64,000 bases of DNA from Sphingomonas gellani (GTDB lineage: Bacteria > Pseudomonadota > Alphaproteobacteria > Sphingomonadales > Sphingomonadaceae). Shown piece after piece: positions 40,992-49,761 of the stretch. The DNA lies in assembly GCF_900110035.1 (NCBI RefSeq), contig NZ_FOCF01000012.1:22395-86394 (forward strand), read 5' to 3'. How positions within the stretch are numbered: the first letter of the stretch is position 1; every line of letters starts with the position of its first letter. The notes below the pieces were generated by a model. It did no database searches. It was not told where the DNA came from and saw nothing but the letters and a program-made list of their open reading frames with translations. Made by a program: the position numbers and the translations under genes.

Positions 40992-42745
40992 TCCGGCTTA
41001 TCTCCTTGCTGGTCGGTGCTTCGTAGCTGTGTCGTTCCGTCGCGCATTTCCGCTGTGACCAGATCCGCCATTCTCACCGCGGCTATCCCAGTCAGCGGCT
41101 CGCCTGCCTGATCACGCAAGATGGTATAGCCTGCGGCGAGAACGGTTCGCGGATGGAGTGTCTCTGCGCGCTCACGAATGATAGCGATGGCGGACTGGCA
41201 GTCATCCAGACCACGCTTGGCATCCTGGATCGCCTGTTGACCAAGGCTGGTGATCTTTTCGCTCAGGAGGCGGACGGAGCGTTCCGCGTCGTCGGCGATC
41301 TGCCGGTGTACGCGAGTGACCTTGTCGGACGCGCTTTGAGGCACCGCATCGAGCCGCGTTCGGATCTCGCTCAGTGCCTTGCCGGTGCCCAGTTCCAGTG
41401 GGCGGATTGCTGCTTCGACGGTACGGGTCATAGATCGTTGCAGGTTATGGACGGCGTTTGCTGCAAGCTCCCTGCGCTGGCGCGAGCCAGCTCGCGTACG
41501 TTCCATGGCTGCAGTAACCGCAGCATGCGTCTCATCGAGGAATGCGCGGGCGCCGGGTTCCAGTCCAGTTGCGGTGGTCCGGATGGTTGTTTCAGCAAGC
41601 CGTACGGTATCCTGAGCATGGCGGTCGATGGCCGTGCGGGCGGATGTCACAGCGGCTTGCGTGTTGTCGAGCAAGGCACGTGCGCCCGGTTGTAGTGCCG
41701 TCGCTGTGACCCGGACGGTCGTTTCGGCTAGCCGCACGGTTTCTCGCGCGTCGCGGTCGATAGCGGTCCGGGCAAGGGCAATAGCTGTATCGTGGCGATT
41801 TACGATCTGCGCCGCATGGGTACGGATGGCTTCTTGCGCGCGCTGCCCGTCAAGTGCGGCACGGGTGATGGTGGACCGGATATGTTCGACGACCTTGGAG
41901 GGCGTATCGCACGGGATGCAGGCGATCTCGTCAAGCAGATTGCGGTCGCGCTCATGACCGATGCCGGTCATCACCGGCACATTCATGCGACAGATCGCTT
42001 CCGCGAGCTTTTGATCGACCAGCCAGGCGAGGTCAGCTGACGCGCCGCCCCCTCTGATGATCGCTACTGCACAGTGACGTGTCTCCTCCGCGCTGCATGA
42101 TCGGTAGATGTCCCGAAGCGCGGCGACGATCCGCGCCGGTGCGTCACGGGTCTGGAACGGCACCTCAAGGTACACGAACTCTGCCAGCCCGGCACTGCTG
42201 AGCCGGTCGGCGGTCGCGCGAAAGTCACCGAGGCCTGCTGCACCTGCCGGCGCAATCACCGACACACGCACGAAATCCGCCGGTTGCGGCAGTGACCTGT
42301 TCTGGTTCCAGATGCCTGCTTCCTGCAAATGCTTCCTAATTGAGTGCATGCGCGCATTCAGATCGCCCAGCGCGAATGTCAGGTCGATGTCGGTGACGAC
42401 GATCTGGAATCCGAACGTCGGATGGAGGTTGCTTTGCAGTTTGACGAGAACCTGTGATCCAGCCTCAAGGGCCAAGCCAGCCCCCCTGAACTCTTCATCG
42501 ATGCGATGCCACACTGCCGGCCAGCAGCCACCCTGGACCTTGGCGATCTGCTTGCCGTCGGAATCGACCTCGATGAATTCCATTCTAGTGAAGCGTTCGC
42601 TGACTTTCAGCGCATGAAGCTCGCACCGGACCCAAGCGGCGGGCACACGCTTCACAACGGCGGCCACCCCGTCGAGATAAGCCTTCAGCCCGACAGACGA
42701 GTTTCGGGCAGCAGGGTCGATGGTTAGCGGCTCGGTTTCGAGCAT
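40988..42745 (-). CDS. Exonuclease VII large subunit-like protein (XseA homologue) with internal tandem repeat
   Basis: About 585 residues. An N-terminal OB-like region (LKAYLDGVAAVVKRVPAAWV, then QVLVKLQSNLHPTFGFQIVV) precedes the XseA nuclease core. The core keeps the signature IIRGGGASADLAWLVDQKLA, then PVMTGIGHERDRNLLDEIA and PSKVVEHI; the typical XseA C-terminus LHPRTVLAAGYTILRDQAG ends it. Between core and tail lies an extra coiled region with two copies of a 44-residue unit (nucleotides about 41510-41773). Starts at the ATG at 42745 or a TTG at 42772. It is predicted to degrade single-stranded DNA with its XseB-like partner. Confidence 0.85.
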   Translation of the reverse strand: MLETEPLTIDPAARNSSVGLKAYLDGVAAVVKRVPAAWVRCELHALKVSERFTRMEFIEVDSDGKQIAKVQGGCWPAVWHRIDEEFRGAGLALEAGSQVLVKLQSNLHPTFGFQIVVTDIDLTFALGDLNARMHSIRKHLQEAGIWNQNRSLPQPADFVRVSVIAPAGAAGLGDFRATADRLSSAGLAEFVYLEVPFQTRDAPARIVAALRDIYRSCSAEETRHCAVAIIRGGGASADLAWLVDQKLAEAICRMNVPVMTGIGHERDRNLLDEIACIPCDTPSKVVEHIRSTITRAALDGQRAQEAIRTHAAQIVNRHDTAIALARTAIDRDARETVRLAETTVRVTATALQPGARALLDNTQAAVTSARTAIDRHAQDTVRLAETTIRTTATGLEPGARAFLDETHAAVTAAMERTRAGSRQRRELAANAVHNLQRSMTRTVEAAIRPLELGTGKALSEIRTRLDAVPQSASDKVTRVHRQIADDAERSVRLLSEKITSLGQQAIQDAKRGLDDCQSAIAIIRERAETLHPRTVLAAGYTILRDQAGEPLTGIAAVRMADLVTAEMRDGTTQLRSTDQQGDKPE

Positions 42746-42772
42746 TGGAAGCAACTCACTAGGGCTGTCCAA

Positions 42773-43163
42773 GATATGAGCGGATTGAGTTCGTGCCGCA
42801 ATCCGGCGACCCGAAAAGCGATGTCGATTGCCGCATCAAAAGGTGTTGTTCGCAGCCGCTATGGGCCTGAAGGGCGGGTTCTGACGGCGTTGCGCTGGTT
42901 AGATAGCTCGCCAGCACTAAGTTATATGCCGGGGCGTCTAAACCCCTCGGTTTCGCTACCATCGCAGCTCATGATTGGTAGCAAGCCAACGCATAGCCAT
43001 CGTCTTCGCTGACCCGAAAGTTGACATCCCGAGCGGCTTTGCGGCTGTCCAACTTTAGCCGCTCCTTCACGTACGGTGCGTCGCAAAAGCCATCAGGGGT
43101 GATGAGACTGTTTGGCCTTGCTGGACGCGACAAGGCGTTGCGACGATGCGCCGACCGCGCCGC
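42773..43163. other. Intergenic region upstream of the ExoVII-like operon, no gene seen
   Basis: About 390 bases between the ExoVII-like and DUF1697 genes, both on the minus strand. Frames here are short or Arg-rich. It should contain the operon promoter; I could not place a convincing -35/-10 pair. No repeats or hairpin terminator recognised. Confidence 0.4.
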
Positions 43164-43679
43164 TCAGGCGATCGCGGCGGCCAACTCGGCGAGCTTGGCG
43201 ACCGTATTCATGTTACGTGCGGTTCCCGTCCTCTCGCCAGGGATCTTGAGGCGCGTCTTCGCCATCCCGTCCGGGTAGTGGACGAACAGCTCGCGCTTGC
43301 CCAGCCGCACCTCCTCGTCCTTGATCCCGGTCACGCCTTCCAGCGGCTCGCGCGGCAGCTTATCGTCCACGAACAGCGCCATGACGCGGTTGCCGGGCTG
43401 ATCGGCAAAGGGGTTTCGGGCGAGCGTGGCGGCGATCTCGGCGGCGGTGCGCACGATCACCCCAACGCGCTTGCCGGCATGAGCATGGAGCTGGTCCTCC
43501 AGGGCGGACCGGACTTGAGCCTCCGACTTGTTGCTCGCGAAGACGACATTACCACTGGCGATGTAGGTCTTCACCTTCTCGAATCCTGCAGCTTCGCACA
43601 TCCGCGTCAGTGTCGTCATCGCCAACTTGCCGGTGCCGCCGACGTTCACGGCGCGAAGTAGTGCTACATATGGGGTCAT
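43164..43679 (-). CDS. DUF1697 protein
   Basis: A 171-residue protein starting YVALLRAVNVGGTGKLAMTT, with YIASGNVVFASNKSEAQVRS and ELFVHYPDGMAKTRLKIPG near the C-terminus. These are the defining segments of the DUF1697 family. The function is unknown; cytosolic, no membrane segment. Length matches the family. Confidence 0.9.
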   Translation of the reverse strand: MTPYVALLRAVNVGGTGKLAMTTLTRMCEAAGFEKVKTYIASGNVVFASNKSEAQVRSALEDQLHAHAGKRVGVIVRTAAEIAATLARNPFADQPGNRVMALFVDDKLPREPLEGVTGIKDEEVRLGKRELFVHYPDGMAKTRLKIPGERTGTARNMNTVAKLAELAAAIA

Positions 43680-43710
43680 CGTCGCCCTCAGCTATTCTCC
43701 GATCTTGGGG

Positions 43711-44436
43711 TCAACCGGCGAGGTCCGCTGCGACCCGGTCTAGCGTCTCCTTGGGCGACTGGTCGATCACGTCGCCGTGCGACACCAGAATGCGATGAAG
43801 ATCCGGAATTGCAGCCCAGGCACGGAACTGGCTCGCCAGGGCCGCGGGATCCTTTACCAACATGCGTCGGACCGGTCGCGAGATTTGCGGCCGCGTCACA
43901 CCAAAACCAAACAGGCGCGCCATGATCTGCGCGCCGAGCCCGTTCGGGTGGCGTACGTTGGACAGGACGTCGTTGAGGATCAGGGTCGTACCGTCGCGCC
44001 GCTTCACCGTCAGTGCGAACTCGCCGGCCTCGGTGCCGTCGACCGGCTGGAGACCGATAGCCGGATCGCGAAGGATATCCTCAGTGGCGTTGACCGGTGC
44101 TGCTTCCGTGACCGCTTCCCTCGCGACGGGCGGGGCGATGATTTGCGCCCCGGGATAGCGGTCATGCCACGGCCTCAGATCGAGCCGGTGCGCCTTGTTG
44201 GGCACGATCAGAAAGCGCACGGGGCCCAGCGCCTCGATCCGCGCCATCTGCTGCTCGTGCAGCGGGATGGCACTCCACACCGCGCTCCCGCCGTCCTGCA
44301 ACCTCAGCACGGTCATGCGTCGAGGGAAACTGCCCAGCGGCATCACGATCGATCCCTCGACCGTCATGATACCGTCCGCGACCTCCACCAAGTCGCAATG
44401 CGGCTGAACTATCCACCTCTCATTGAGCTTCGCCAT
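43711..44436 (-). CDS. DUF4336-domain protein (metallo-beta-lactamase-fold relative)
   Basis: About 241 residues from the ATG at 44436. IMTVEGSIVMPLGSFPRRMT, then EALGPVRFLIVPNKAHRLDL with a following RPWHDRYPGAQIIAPP, and SHGDVI near the end fit DUF4336, an MBL-like fold lacking the full HxHxDH metal site. Function unknown. Lies downstream of a TetR gene on the same strand with 54 bases between, so they may share a transcript. Confidence 0.8.
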   Translation of the reverse strand: MAKLNERWIVQPHCDLVEVADGIMTVEGSIVMPLGSFPRRMTVLRLQDGGSAVWSAIPLHEQQMARIEALGPVRFLIVPNKAHRLDLRPWHDRYPGAQIIAPPVAREAVTEAAPVNATEDILRDPAIGLQPVDGTEAGEFALTVKRRDGTTLILNDVLSNVRHPNGLGAQIMARLFGFGVTRPQISRPVRRMLVKDPAALASQFRAWAAIPDLHRILVSHGDVIDQSPKETLDRVAADLAG

Positions 44437-44490
44437 GTCGCGTCCTGTCAAATCTATGCGTGGAGCACCCGCCTTCTCTCTACTCGTCGT

Positions 44491-45162
44491 CTACGCCCTT
44501 ACTTGATCGTCCACTGCCGAGCCCGCCGGCCTGTTGAACCGGACTACGTCGCCGGCACCCATGATCCGCGCCCGCACGCCTTCTCGCGCCCGTTCGATGG
44601 CGCCCTGATCACCGACCAGGATGCCGATATTGGCTGCGGTCTGCAGCGATAGAACCTCGAAGACGAGCTGCGGCAGGTCGGTGCCTCGCGCCACCTCGCC
44701 ACGCTCGACACCGCGTTCTGCCGCCGCCAGCAAGGCATCGCGCCAGCGGTCATAGGAGCTGCGCACCGCCGTAGCGACCGATCCAGCTCGCAGACTATAT
44801 TCGGCCACCGAGGCGGTCAGCAGGCATCCGCCGCATTGGTCCTGCGCGATGATCGAGAACCAGGCGTCACACAAGGCTGTCAGCGGATGGGACGACGCGT
44901 CGGGGTCGGCGCGTACCAGAGCCGCCACCTTGACTGCGACCTCCTCCACCCCGTCCGTAAGGGTCGATTGCTGCAGCTTCTCCCGGTCGCCGAACAGGAC
45001 CTGCAGGCTGCTTTTTGCCATCCCGGCATCTTTCGCGACGCGTCCGAAGCTCAATCCCTCCAGACCTTCCGCCAACGCGATCCGGCGCGCATGCGTCATC
45101 GCCACTCTGCGGGACGCATTGCCCCTGTCGCGGCGACCGTCGGTTTTCCGACCATCAGACAA
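44491..45162 (-). CDS. TetR-family transcriptional regulator
   Basis: A 223-residue protein. The HTH is in ARRIALAEGLEGLSFGRVAK and GMAKSSLQVLFGDREKLQQ, and the C-terminal domain contains DQCGGCLLTASVAEYSLRAG, matching the TetR_C_6-like branch. It diverges from the GST-like gene at 45276. Inverted half-sites CGACCGTAT (45187-45195) and ATACGGTCG (45231-45239) lie between the starts. Probably represses itself and the GST gene. Confidence 0.9.
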   Translation of the reverse strand: MSDGRKTDGRRDRGNASRRVAMTHARRIALAEGLEGLSFGRVAKDAGMAKSSLQVLFGDREKLQQSTLTDGVEEVAVKVAALVRADPDASSHPLTALCDAWFSIIAQDQCGGCLLTASVAEYSLRAGSVATAVRSSYDRWRDALLAAAERGVERGEVARGTDLPQLVFEVLSLQTAANIGILVGDQGAIERAREGVRARIMGAGDVVRFNRPAGSAVDDQVRA

Positions 45163-45186
45163 TCAACTCAGCCCATCCAATCCGTT

Positions 45187-45239
45187 CGACCGTATGTCTT
45201 TCCTCTTGACCAGCGAAGAAGTCAATAAATATACGGTCG
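45187..45239. promoter_or_regulatory. Widely spaced TetR operator half-sites
   Basis: CGACCGTAT at 45187-45195 and its exact reverse complement at 45231-45239 flank a 35-base spacer in the divergent region of the TetR and GST-like genes. This spacing is larger than usual for a single TetR dimer, so they may be two separate sites. Confidence 0.45.
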
Positions 45240-45275
45240 TCCGCATTCATATAGGCGTTATTAAGGGAGAGGAAG

Positions 45276-45641
45276 GTGAGTGCCATCCAGCTTTTCTGCT
45301 TTCCCCTCTCAGCCAATAGTCATCGCATCGCGCTGTGTCTCTCCCTGCTTGGCATCGGTCTCGCACGGAACGACCGAGCCTTCGGCGTGCCGTCGGCAGG
45401 CGACTACGCAGCGCCCCGCGGCGAGCGGGCGCTCGCTTATCTCGATGCCCATCTTTCCGCGCGACCGTTCCTTGAGCTCGGACGGCCCACGCTGGCGGAC
45501 GTGTCCGTTTTTCCATTCGTCGCGGTCGCGCCGGGAGCTGGCCTGCCGATCCTTGAATACGAGCACATCCAGACGTGGCTCGGCCGATTGGCCGCGCTCC
45601 CCGGCTTCATAGCAATGCCGCTGGTCAGCAGGGGTCGGTAG
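45276..45641 (+). pseudogene. Glutathione S-transferase gene with in-frame internal deletion
   Basis: The protein would be 121 residues against about 200 for the family. The N-terminus LFCFPLSANSHRIALCLSLL is the start of the thioredoxin-like GST domain. About eight residues after it the sequence jumps to RGERALAYLDAHLSARPFLE and PTLADVSVFPFV, which is the C-terminal helical domain. The glutathione-binding part of domain I is missing. The frame stays open, so a folded protein is conceivable but a working GST is unlikely. Starts at a GTG after GGAGAGGAAG. Confidence 0.65.
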
Positions 45642-45728
45642 CGGCAGCGACTTCAAGGAGACATTCTGGACGACAGAGGAATGGCTGCCGTCGAAGGATG
45701 TGGCCGGGATGGTGGATCGAGAATCCCA

Positions 45729-46898
45729 CTATTGCATTCGCAACGGCCGGAAAAAATCCCGGATGTCGGCGGCAAGGAGCTCTGGCTGCTCCAGCGCGGC
45801 GAAGTGCCCGCCGCGGGGGAGGTCGGTCCAGTGAACGATGTTAAAGGCGCGCTCGACCCAGCTGCGCGGCGGGGTAGGTAATTCGCGCGGCAGCGTCACC
45901 ACGCCGCAAGGTGGGACGATACGCTCGCCTGGTTTCAGGTGGAAGGGGTTCTCGCGCGAACCGCTATAGAAACGTGCTGCGGAATGCGCCGTGTTCGTCG
46001 CCCAGTAGATCATGACGTCGGTCAGGATGTCGTCGATGGCGATCGCATCCTCCGGCGACGTGTCGCTGTCGCTCCATGCCTTGAACTTCTCGATGAGCCA
46101 CGCCGCCAGGCCGATCGGCGAATCCGTGAGGCCGTAGGCCAGCGTCAGCGGCTTGGTCGCTTGGATGGCGATGTATGCGCCTTCCTCCTCGCTCCATCGC
46201 GCAACCCGGTCGAGATACGCCTGCTCCTCATCTGTGACGGGCGCATCGGATGCACTGGTCGCCGGACGGAAGCGGGTCGAAAGGTAATTGAGGTGAAGCC
46301 CGATTATCCGTTCAGGATGCTGGCGAGCCAGCGCCGTGCTTACCCACGATCCCCAATCCCCGCCCTGAGCGCCGAACCGGTCGTAGCCGAGGCGTGCCAT
46401 AAGCGTCACCCACATGTCCGCCGTGACAGAATAGTCCATGCCCGGCTGGGTCGGCCGGCCCGAGAAGCCGTAGCCGGGAAGCGAGGGCACCACGACGGTG
46501 AACGCATCCTCCGCGCGACCGCCATGGGCCGCCGGATCGGTCAGCAACGGGATGATGTGCCGCATCTCGATGAAGCTGCCGGGCCAGCCATGGGTCAGAA
46601 TGAGGGGTAGCGGCTCCGGGCCGACGCCTTCTTCATGGACGAAGTGGATCGGTAGACCGTCGATGTCCGTCTGGAAATGGTGCAAGCGGTTCAACGCTGC
46701 CTCCTGCGCCCTCCAGTGGAAGTCGTGGAGCCAATACTCCGCCACGCGGCGCATATAAGCGAGCGGCGGACCATAATGCCATGGCTCCGCTTCGACCTCG
46801 TCGGTCCAGCGCGTCGCCTGCAAGCGGTGACGAACATCATCGAGCACCAGTTGGTCGATCTCGATGGTGAACGGCCGGACATTCTGTTCCTGGTACAT
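45729..46898 (-). CDS. Epoxide hydrolase (EHN-type, microsomal-like)
   Basis: A 389-residue protein: an N-terminal EHN domain (RPFTIEIDQLVLDDVRHRLQ, WHYGPPLAYMRRVAEYW) precedes an alpha/beta hydrolase. LILTHGWPGSFIEMRHIIPL is the oxyanion segment, QGGDWGSWVSTALARQHPER carries the nucleophile Asp, and LPRGGHFAALEQPELLA the catalytic His. This fits the EPHX1-like branch. It diverges from the LysR gene at 47007, a likely regulator. Confidence 0.93.
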   Translation of the reverse strand: MYQEQNVRPFTIEIDQLVLDDVRHRLQATRWTDEVEAEPWHYGPPLAYMRRVAEYWLHDFHWRAQEAALNRLHHFQTDIDGLPIHFVHEEGVGPEPLPLILTHGWPGSFIEMRHIIPLLTDPAAHGGRAEDAFTVVVPSLPGYGFSGRPTQPGMDYSVTADMWVTLMARLGYDRFGAQGGDWGSWVSTALARQHPERIIGLHLNYLSTRFRPATSASDAPVTDEEQAYLDRVARWSEEEGAYIAIQATKPLTLAYGLTDSPIGLAAWLIEKFKAWSDSDTSPEDAIAIDDILTDVMIYWATNTAHSAARFYSGSRENPFHLKPGERIVPPCGVVTLPRELPTPPRSWVERAFNIVHWTDLPRGGHFAALEQPELLAADIRDFFRPLRMQ

Positions 46899-47006
46899 AA
46901 CGGCTTCCGAACGTGCTGTGCGTCAACTGCCCCTGCCTAACCCTTGCGGGACAGGCGGTGAATGCCGACAAGGCGCAACCCAATCTTCCGCCAAGTGGAA
47001 CACCGG

Positions 47007-47909
47007 ATGGACCGTCTCGCCCAACTCCAGCTGCTGCTGGCCATCGTCGATACCGGCAGCCTGGCCGCTGCCGGGCGGCGGCTTGGCCGTTCTCCGGCGG
47101 CTGTCACGCGCGCCCTTGCCGACCTCGAAAACCGCGTGGGCGTCAGACTCATCGAGCGCTCTACACGCAGCTGCAAGCCAACCCCGTCCGGAAGACGGCT
47201 TGCTGAAACCGCCCGTCGCTTGATCGAAGATTATGAGGGCGCGATCAGCCTGCCGTCGGAGGCCGCCGCCGCGCTGGTGGGTTCTCTCCGCGTAACGGCA
47301 CCTACCGGCTTCGGCGCCGAGCAGGTCGCGCCGCTGCTGCTCCGCTTCCTCGACCGGCATCCTGGCATCAGCGTCGATCTGCGTCTGCTGGATCGGGTAG
47401 TCGATCTGATCGAGGAGGATTTCGATCTCGCCGTACGCATCGGCCGTCCGCGCGAAGGCACGCTCATCATGCGGTCGGCCGGCGTCCTCCGCCGATCGTT
47501 CGTCGCCAGTCCGGCCTATCTGCAAGAGCATGGCGTCCCGCGTAGCCTTACCGATCTGGCTGCCCATCAATTGATCCAGCACGGCGATGGGGGAAACGAT
47601 GCCCCTTGGACCTTTGGCAAGGCGGGCGGTGCGATCCTCCCGGTTGCCGCCAGCGGTCGTTTGGCCGTGAACCGCCCCGAACCTGCAGTGGCAGCCGCGC
47701 GAGATGGCCGAGGCATCGTCGCGGTGCTGTCATCGCAGGTGGCGAACGATCTTGCCGGCGGCACGTTGCTGCGGGTGTTGCAGGACCACGAGCCGCCGCC
47801 GCTCCCTGTCAGCGTCCTTTATCCTGCTTCACGCAAAGGTTGGCGCCGCGTATCGCTTCTCGCGGACTTCCTCGTCACCGAACTCACTTCGTCGTTTTCG
47901 CAAGATTGA
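47007..47909 (+). CDS. LysR-family transcriptional regulator
   Basis: A 300-residue protein with HTH LAQLQLLLAIVDTGSLAAAG then RRLGRSPAAVTRALADLENR, and a substrate-binding domain (LVGSLRVTAPTGFGAEQVAP, EDFDLAVRIGRP). The ATG at 47007 is chosen over 46962 because it begins the HTH normally. Divergent from the epoxide hydrolase gene across 108 bases. Confidence 0.93.
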   Translation: MDRLAQLQLLLAIVDTGSLAAAGRRLGRSPAAVTRALADLENRVGVRLIERSTRSCKPTPSGRRLAETARRLIEDYEGAISLPSEAAAALVGSLRVTAPTGFGAEQVAPLLLRFLDRHPGISVDLRLLDRVVDLIEEDFDLAVRIGRPREGTLIMRSAGVLRRSFVASPAYLQEHGVPRSLTDLAAHQLIQHGDGGNDAPWTFGKAGGAILPVAASGRLAVNRPEPAVAAARDGRGIVAVLSSQVANDLAGGTLLRVLQDHEPPPLPVSVLYPASRKGWRRVSLLADFLVTELTSSFSQD

Positions 47910-48156
47910 TCGACGGGCACCACCGTCCTGCAAACGAGCGGACAATGAAACGCGCCGGGTCTGCCGGAAGTGTGGGGTTGTGAGTCACGCTGCCACATCG
48001 AAGCGTTCTGGCCGGTGTAGGCGCAGAGTTACCGCTGACGCGCGACAACTATCTGAACGGCGAGTGGCGCCGCGACGACTACGCGGCCGGGTTCAGCCGA
48101 CACCGGTTGCTCGCTAGCATTGTCTTCAGGTTCTGAACCGTCCGCACCGCTCGCGC

Positions 48157-48593
48157 TCAGCTCTGCGCGGCCGAACCGTCGCCGGACGGCATCGGCGGCC
48201 GGGACCCGTCCGGGCCGGGCTGCCGCAGCCGCTCGCCGGCCGCGAACACGGCATGCTGTCGCTCGTTCAGCTTGCCCGCGAACGCAGTCGCCGCCACCTG
48301 TCGGCGTTACCGATCACGACCATCTCCACCATGGCTTGGGGCGGACGCTCGCCCCCGGTGCCGACCTCGGCCGGCGGAGGGCCGGGCGGAATCGGCGGCC
48401 CCGCTGCCGCGAGATAGGCGTCAAGCGTCGGACGCTGGGCCGCCGACAGCTCGAGCACGAGCGCAAGGTCGGCCGCCTCGCCGTGGCGGCCGGCCGCGTC
48501 GCGGCCCGGCGGAAGTGGCCAGTCGGCGGCGGGCTGCTGAGCGCTCGCCGGCGCGGCCAGCAGCAGCGTCGCGATCGTCAGGTTGTTTCTCAC
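48157..48593 (-). pseudogene. Spy/CpxP-like exported protein gene with a frameshift
   Basis: The 5' frame gives a signal peptide (NNLTIATLLLAAPASAQQ) and a helical region (LALVLELSAAQRPTLDAYLA), like small exported metal-stress proteins. It then runs into a stop at the codons ending near 48270 (RWRRLRSRAS). From about 48300 the +1 frame continues as VAATAFAGKLNERQHAVFAA and GERLRQPGPDGSRPPMPSGD, ending at the TGA at 48157. The joined product of about 145 residues matches the LTPEQ-like helical pattern of such proteins. One indel near 48300 explains it. Confidence 0.55.
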
Positions 48594-48718
48594 GGTGATC
48601 GCGTCTCCGCTGAGGTCACCCGACCATGGGCGATAGCGTCATCTCCTCTCCCTGTTTTGCCGCCATTTTTCAGAGAGGATCGAGCTTTGTCGGCGCCGCT
48701 CCCTTCGCGGCAGCGGCC

Positions 48719-48757
48719 AGACACAACATTTCCGTGTTGCTGCAATCTCCGGGACAA
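48719..48757 (+). promoter_or_regulatory. Shared 39-nt regulatory element, copy 1
   Basis: GACACAACATTTC, then GCAAT (48741-48745) and CCGGGACAAA (48748-48757). The copy at 56861 has the identical first block and the same spacing. It ends 43 bases before the first dioxygenase-like gene. A target for the OmpR-type regulator at 51044 is a reasonable guess. Confidence 0.55.
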
Positions 48758-48800
48758 AAGCCAGGGAGAGAAGAGGATCATCGGATCACAGGAGGACCCC

Positions 48801-49748
48801 ATGGCCCACGACCACCATGACGACCATCACGGCCACGGCCACGGCATGGCTGAAGACCTGCCGCGCTTCGAGGCGCTGCTCGCTCGCCGGCGCATGCTCC
48901 AGTGGTTCGCCGGCGCGGGCACCGCCGCGCTGGTCGCCGGCTGCGGCGGCGGTAGCGGCTCCAGCAGCTCGGACTCGGTGAGCGTTGTCAGCGGCTCGAC
49001 GTCGACTGCAACGCCCACACCGACGGCAACCTCAACGCCTACTCCTACCGCGACGCCCACGCCAACCGCAACCTCGACATCCTCGTCCGGCTGCGTTGCC
49101 GCGGCATCGGAGACTAACGGCCCCTACCCTGCCGATGGCACCAACAGCTCGTCGGGCTCGACCTCCAACGTGCTGACCTCGAGCGGGATCGTGCGTTCGG
49201 ACATCCGCTCGAGCTTCATCTCGTCCACGACGACGGCGACTGGCGTCCAGCTCCAGATCACGCTCGCGCTGGTGAACGTCAACTCGTCGTGTGCGCCGCT
49301 GTCGGGCTATGCGATCTACATCTGGTGCTGCGATCGCCAGGGGCTCTACTCGCTCTACACCCTCCCGGCCGAAAGCTACCTGCGGGGTGTCCAGGTGACA
49401 GATTCCAACGGGCAGGTCACTTTCACGCTGATCTTCCCGGGCTGCTACTCGGGTCGCTGGCCGCACATCCACTTCGAGGTGTATTCGAGCCTGACAAACG
49501 CCACGAGCGGCCGCTATGCCACATTGATTTCGCAGTTGGCGTTGCCAGCCGATATCTGCACCACCGTCTACGCGGACACGACGACCTATCCTTCAAGCTC
49601 GCGCAACTTCACGCAGATCGGCTCGCTGTCGAGCGACAACGTGTTCGGTGACAACACAACCGCGCAGAACAGTGCGATGACCCCAGCTCTCACCGGCAGC
49701 ACCAGTGCCGGCTACATTGGCACGGCCACGATCGGCTTGGCGCTGTAA
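48801..49748 (+). CDS. Exported intradiol ring-cleavage dioxygenase-like protein
   Basis: A 315-residue protein from the ATG at 48801 (GGAGG upstream). A His-rich N-terminus (HDHHDDHHGHGHG) and an Arg-rich RRRMLQWFAGAGTAALVAGC leader suggest Tat export with a lipobox. A Thr/Pro/Ser low-complexity linker follows (about residues 55-95). The dioxygenase domain has both iron-binding Tyr (GLYSLYT and FPGCYSGR) and both His (WPHIHFEV). Closest relatives are secreted intradiol dioxygenase-like proteins of unknown substrate. A paralogue lies at 50021. Confidence 0.85.
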   Translation: MAHDHHDDHHGHGHGMAEDLPRFEALLARRRMLQWFAGAGTAALVAGCGGGSGSSSSDSVSVVSGSTSTATPTPTATSTPTPTATPTPTATSTSSSGCVAAASETNGPYPADGTNSSSGSTSNVLTSSGIVRSDIRSSFISSTTTATGVQLQITLALVNVNSSCAPLSGYAIYIWCCDRQGLYSLYTLPAESYLRGVQVTDSNGQVTFTLIFPGCYSGRWPHIHFEVYSSLTNATSGRYATLISQLALPADICTTVYADTTTYPSSSRNFTQIGSLSSDNVFGDNTTAQNSAMTPALTGSTSAGYIGTATIGLAL

Positions 49749-49761
49749 CCCTTCCACGGAT

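Noticed and set aside
41510..41773. Tandem repeat considered as a CRISPR or minisatellite
   Set aside because: Only two copies, in frame, with protein-level conservation exceeding DNA identity; it is a protein repeat in the XseA-like gene.
48120..48800. N-terminal extension of the first dioxygenase-like gene
   Set aside because: This part is antisense to the Spy-like gene and contains the shared regulatory element; the ATG at 48801 has a perfect GGAGG.
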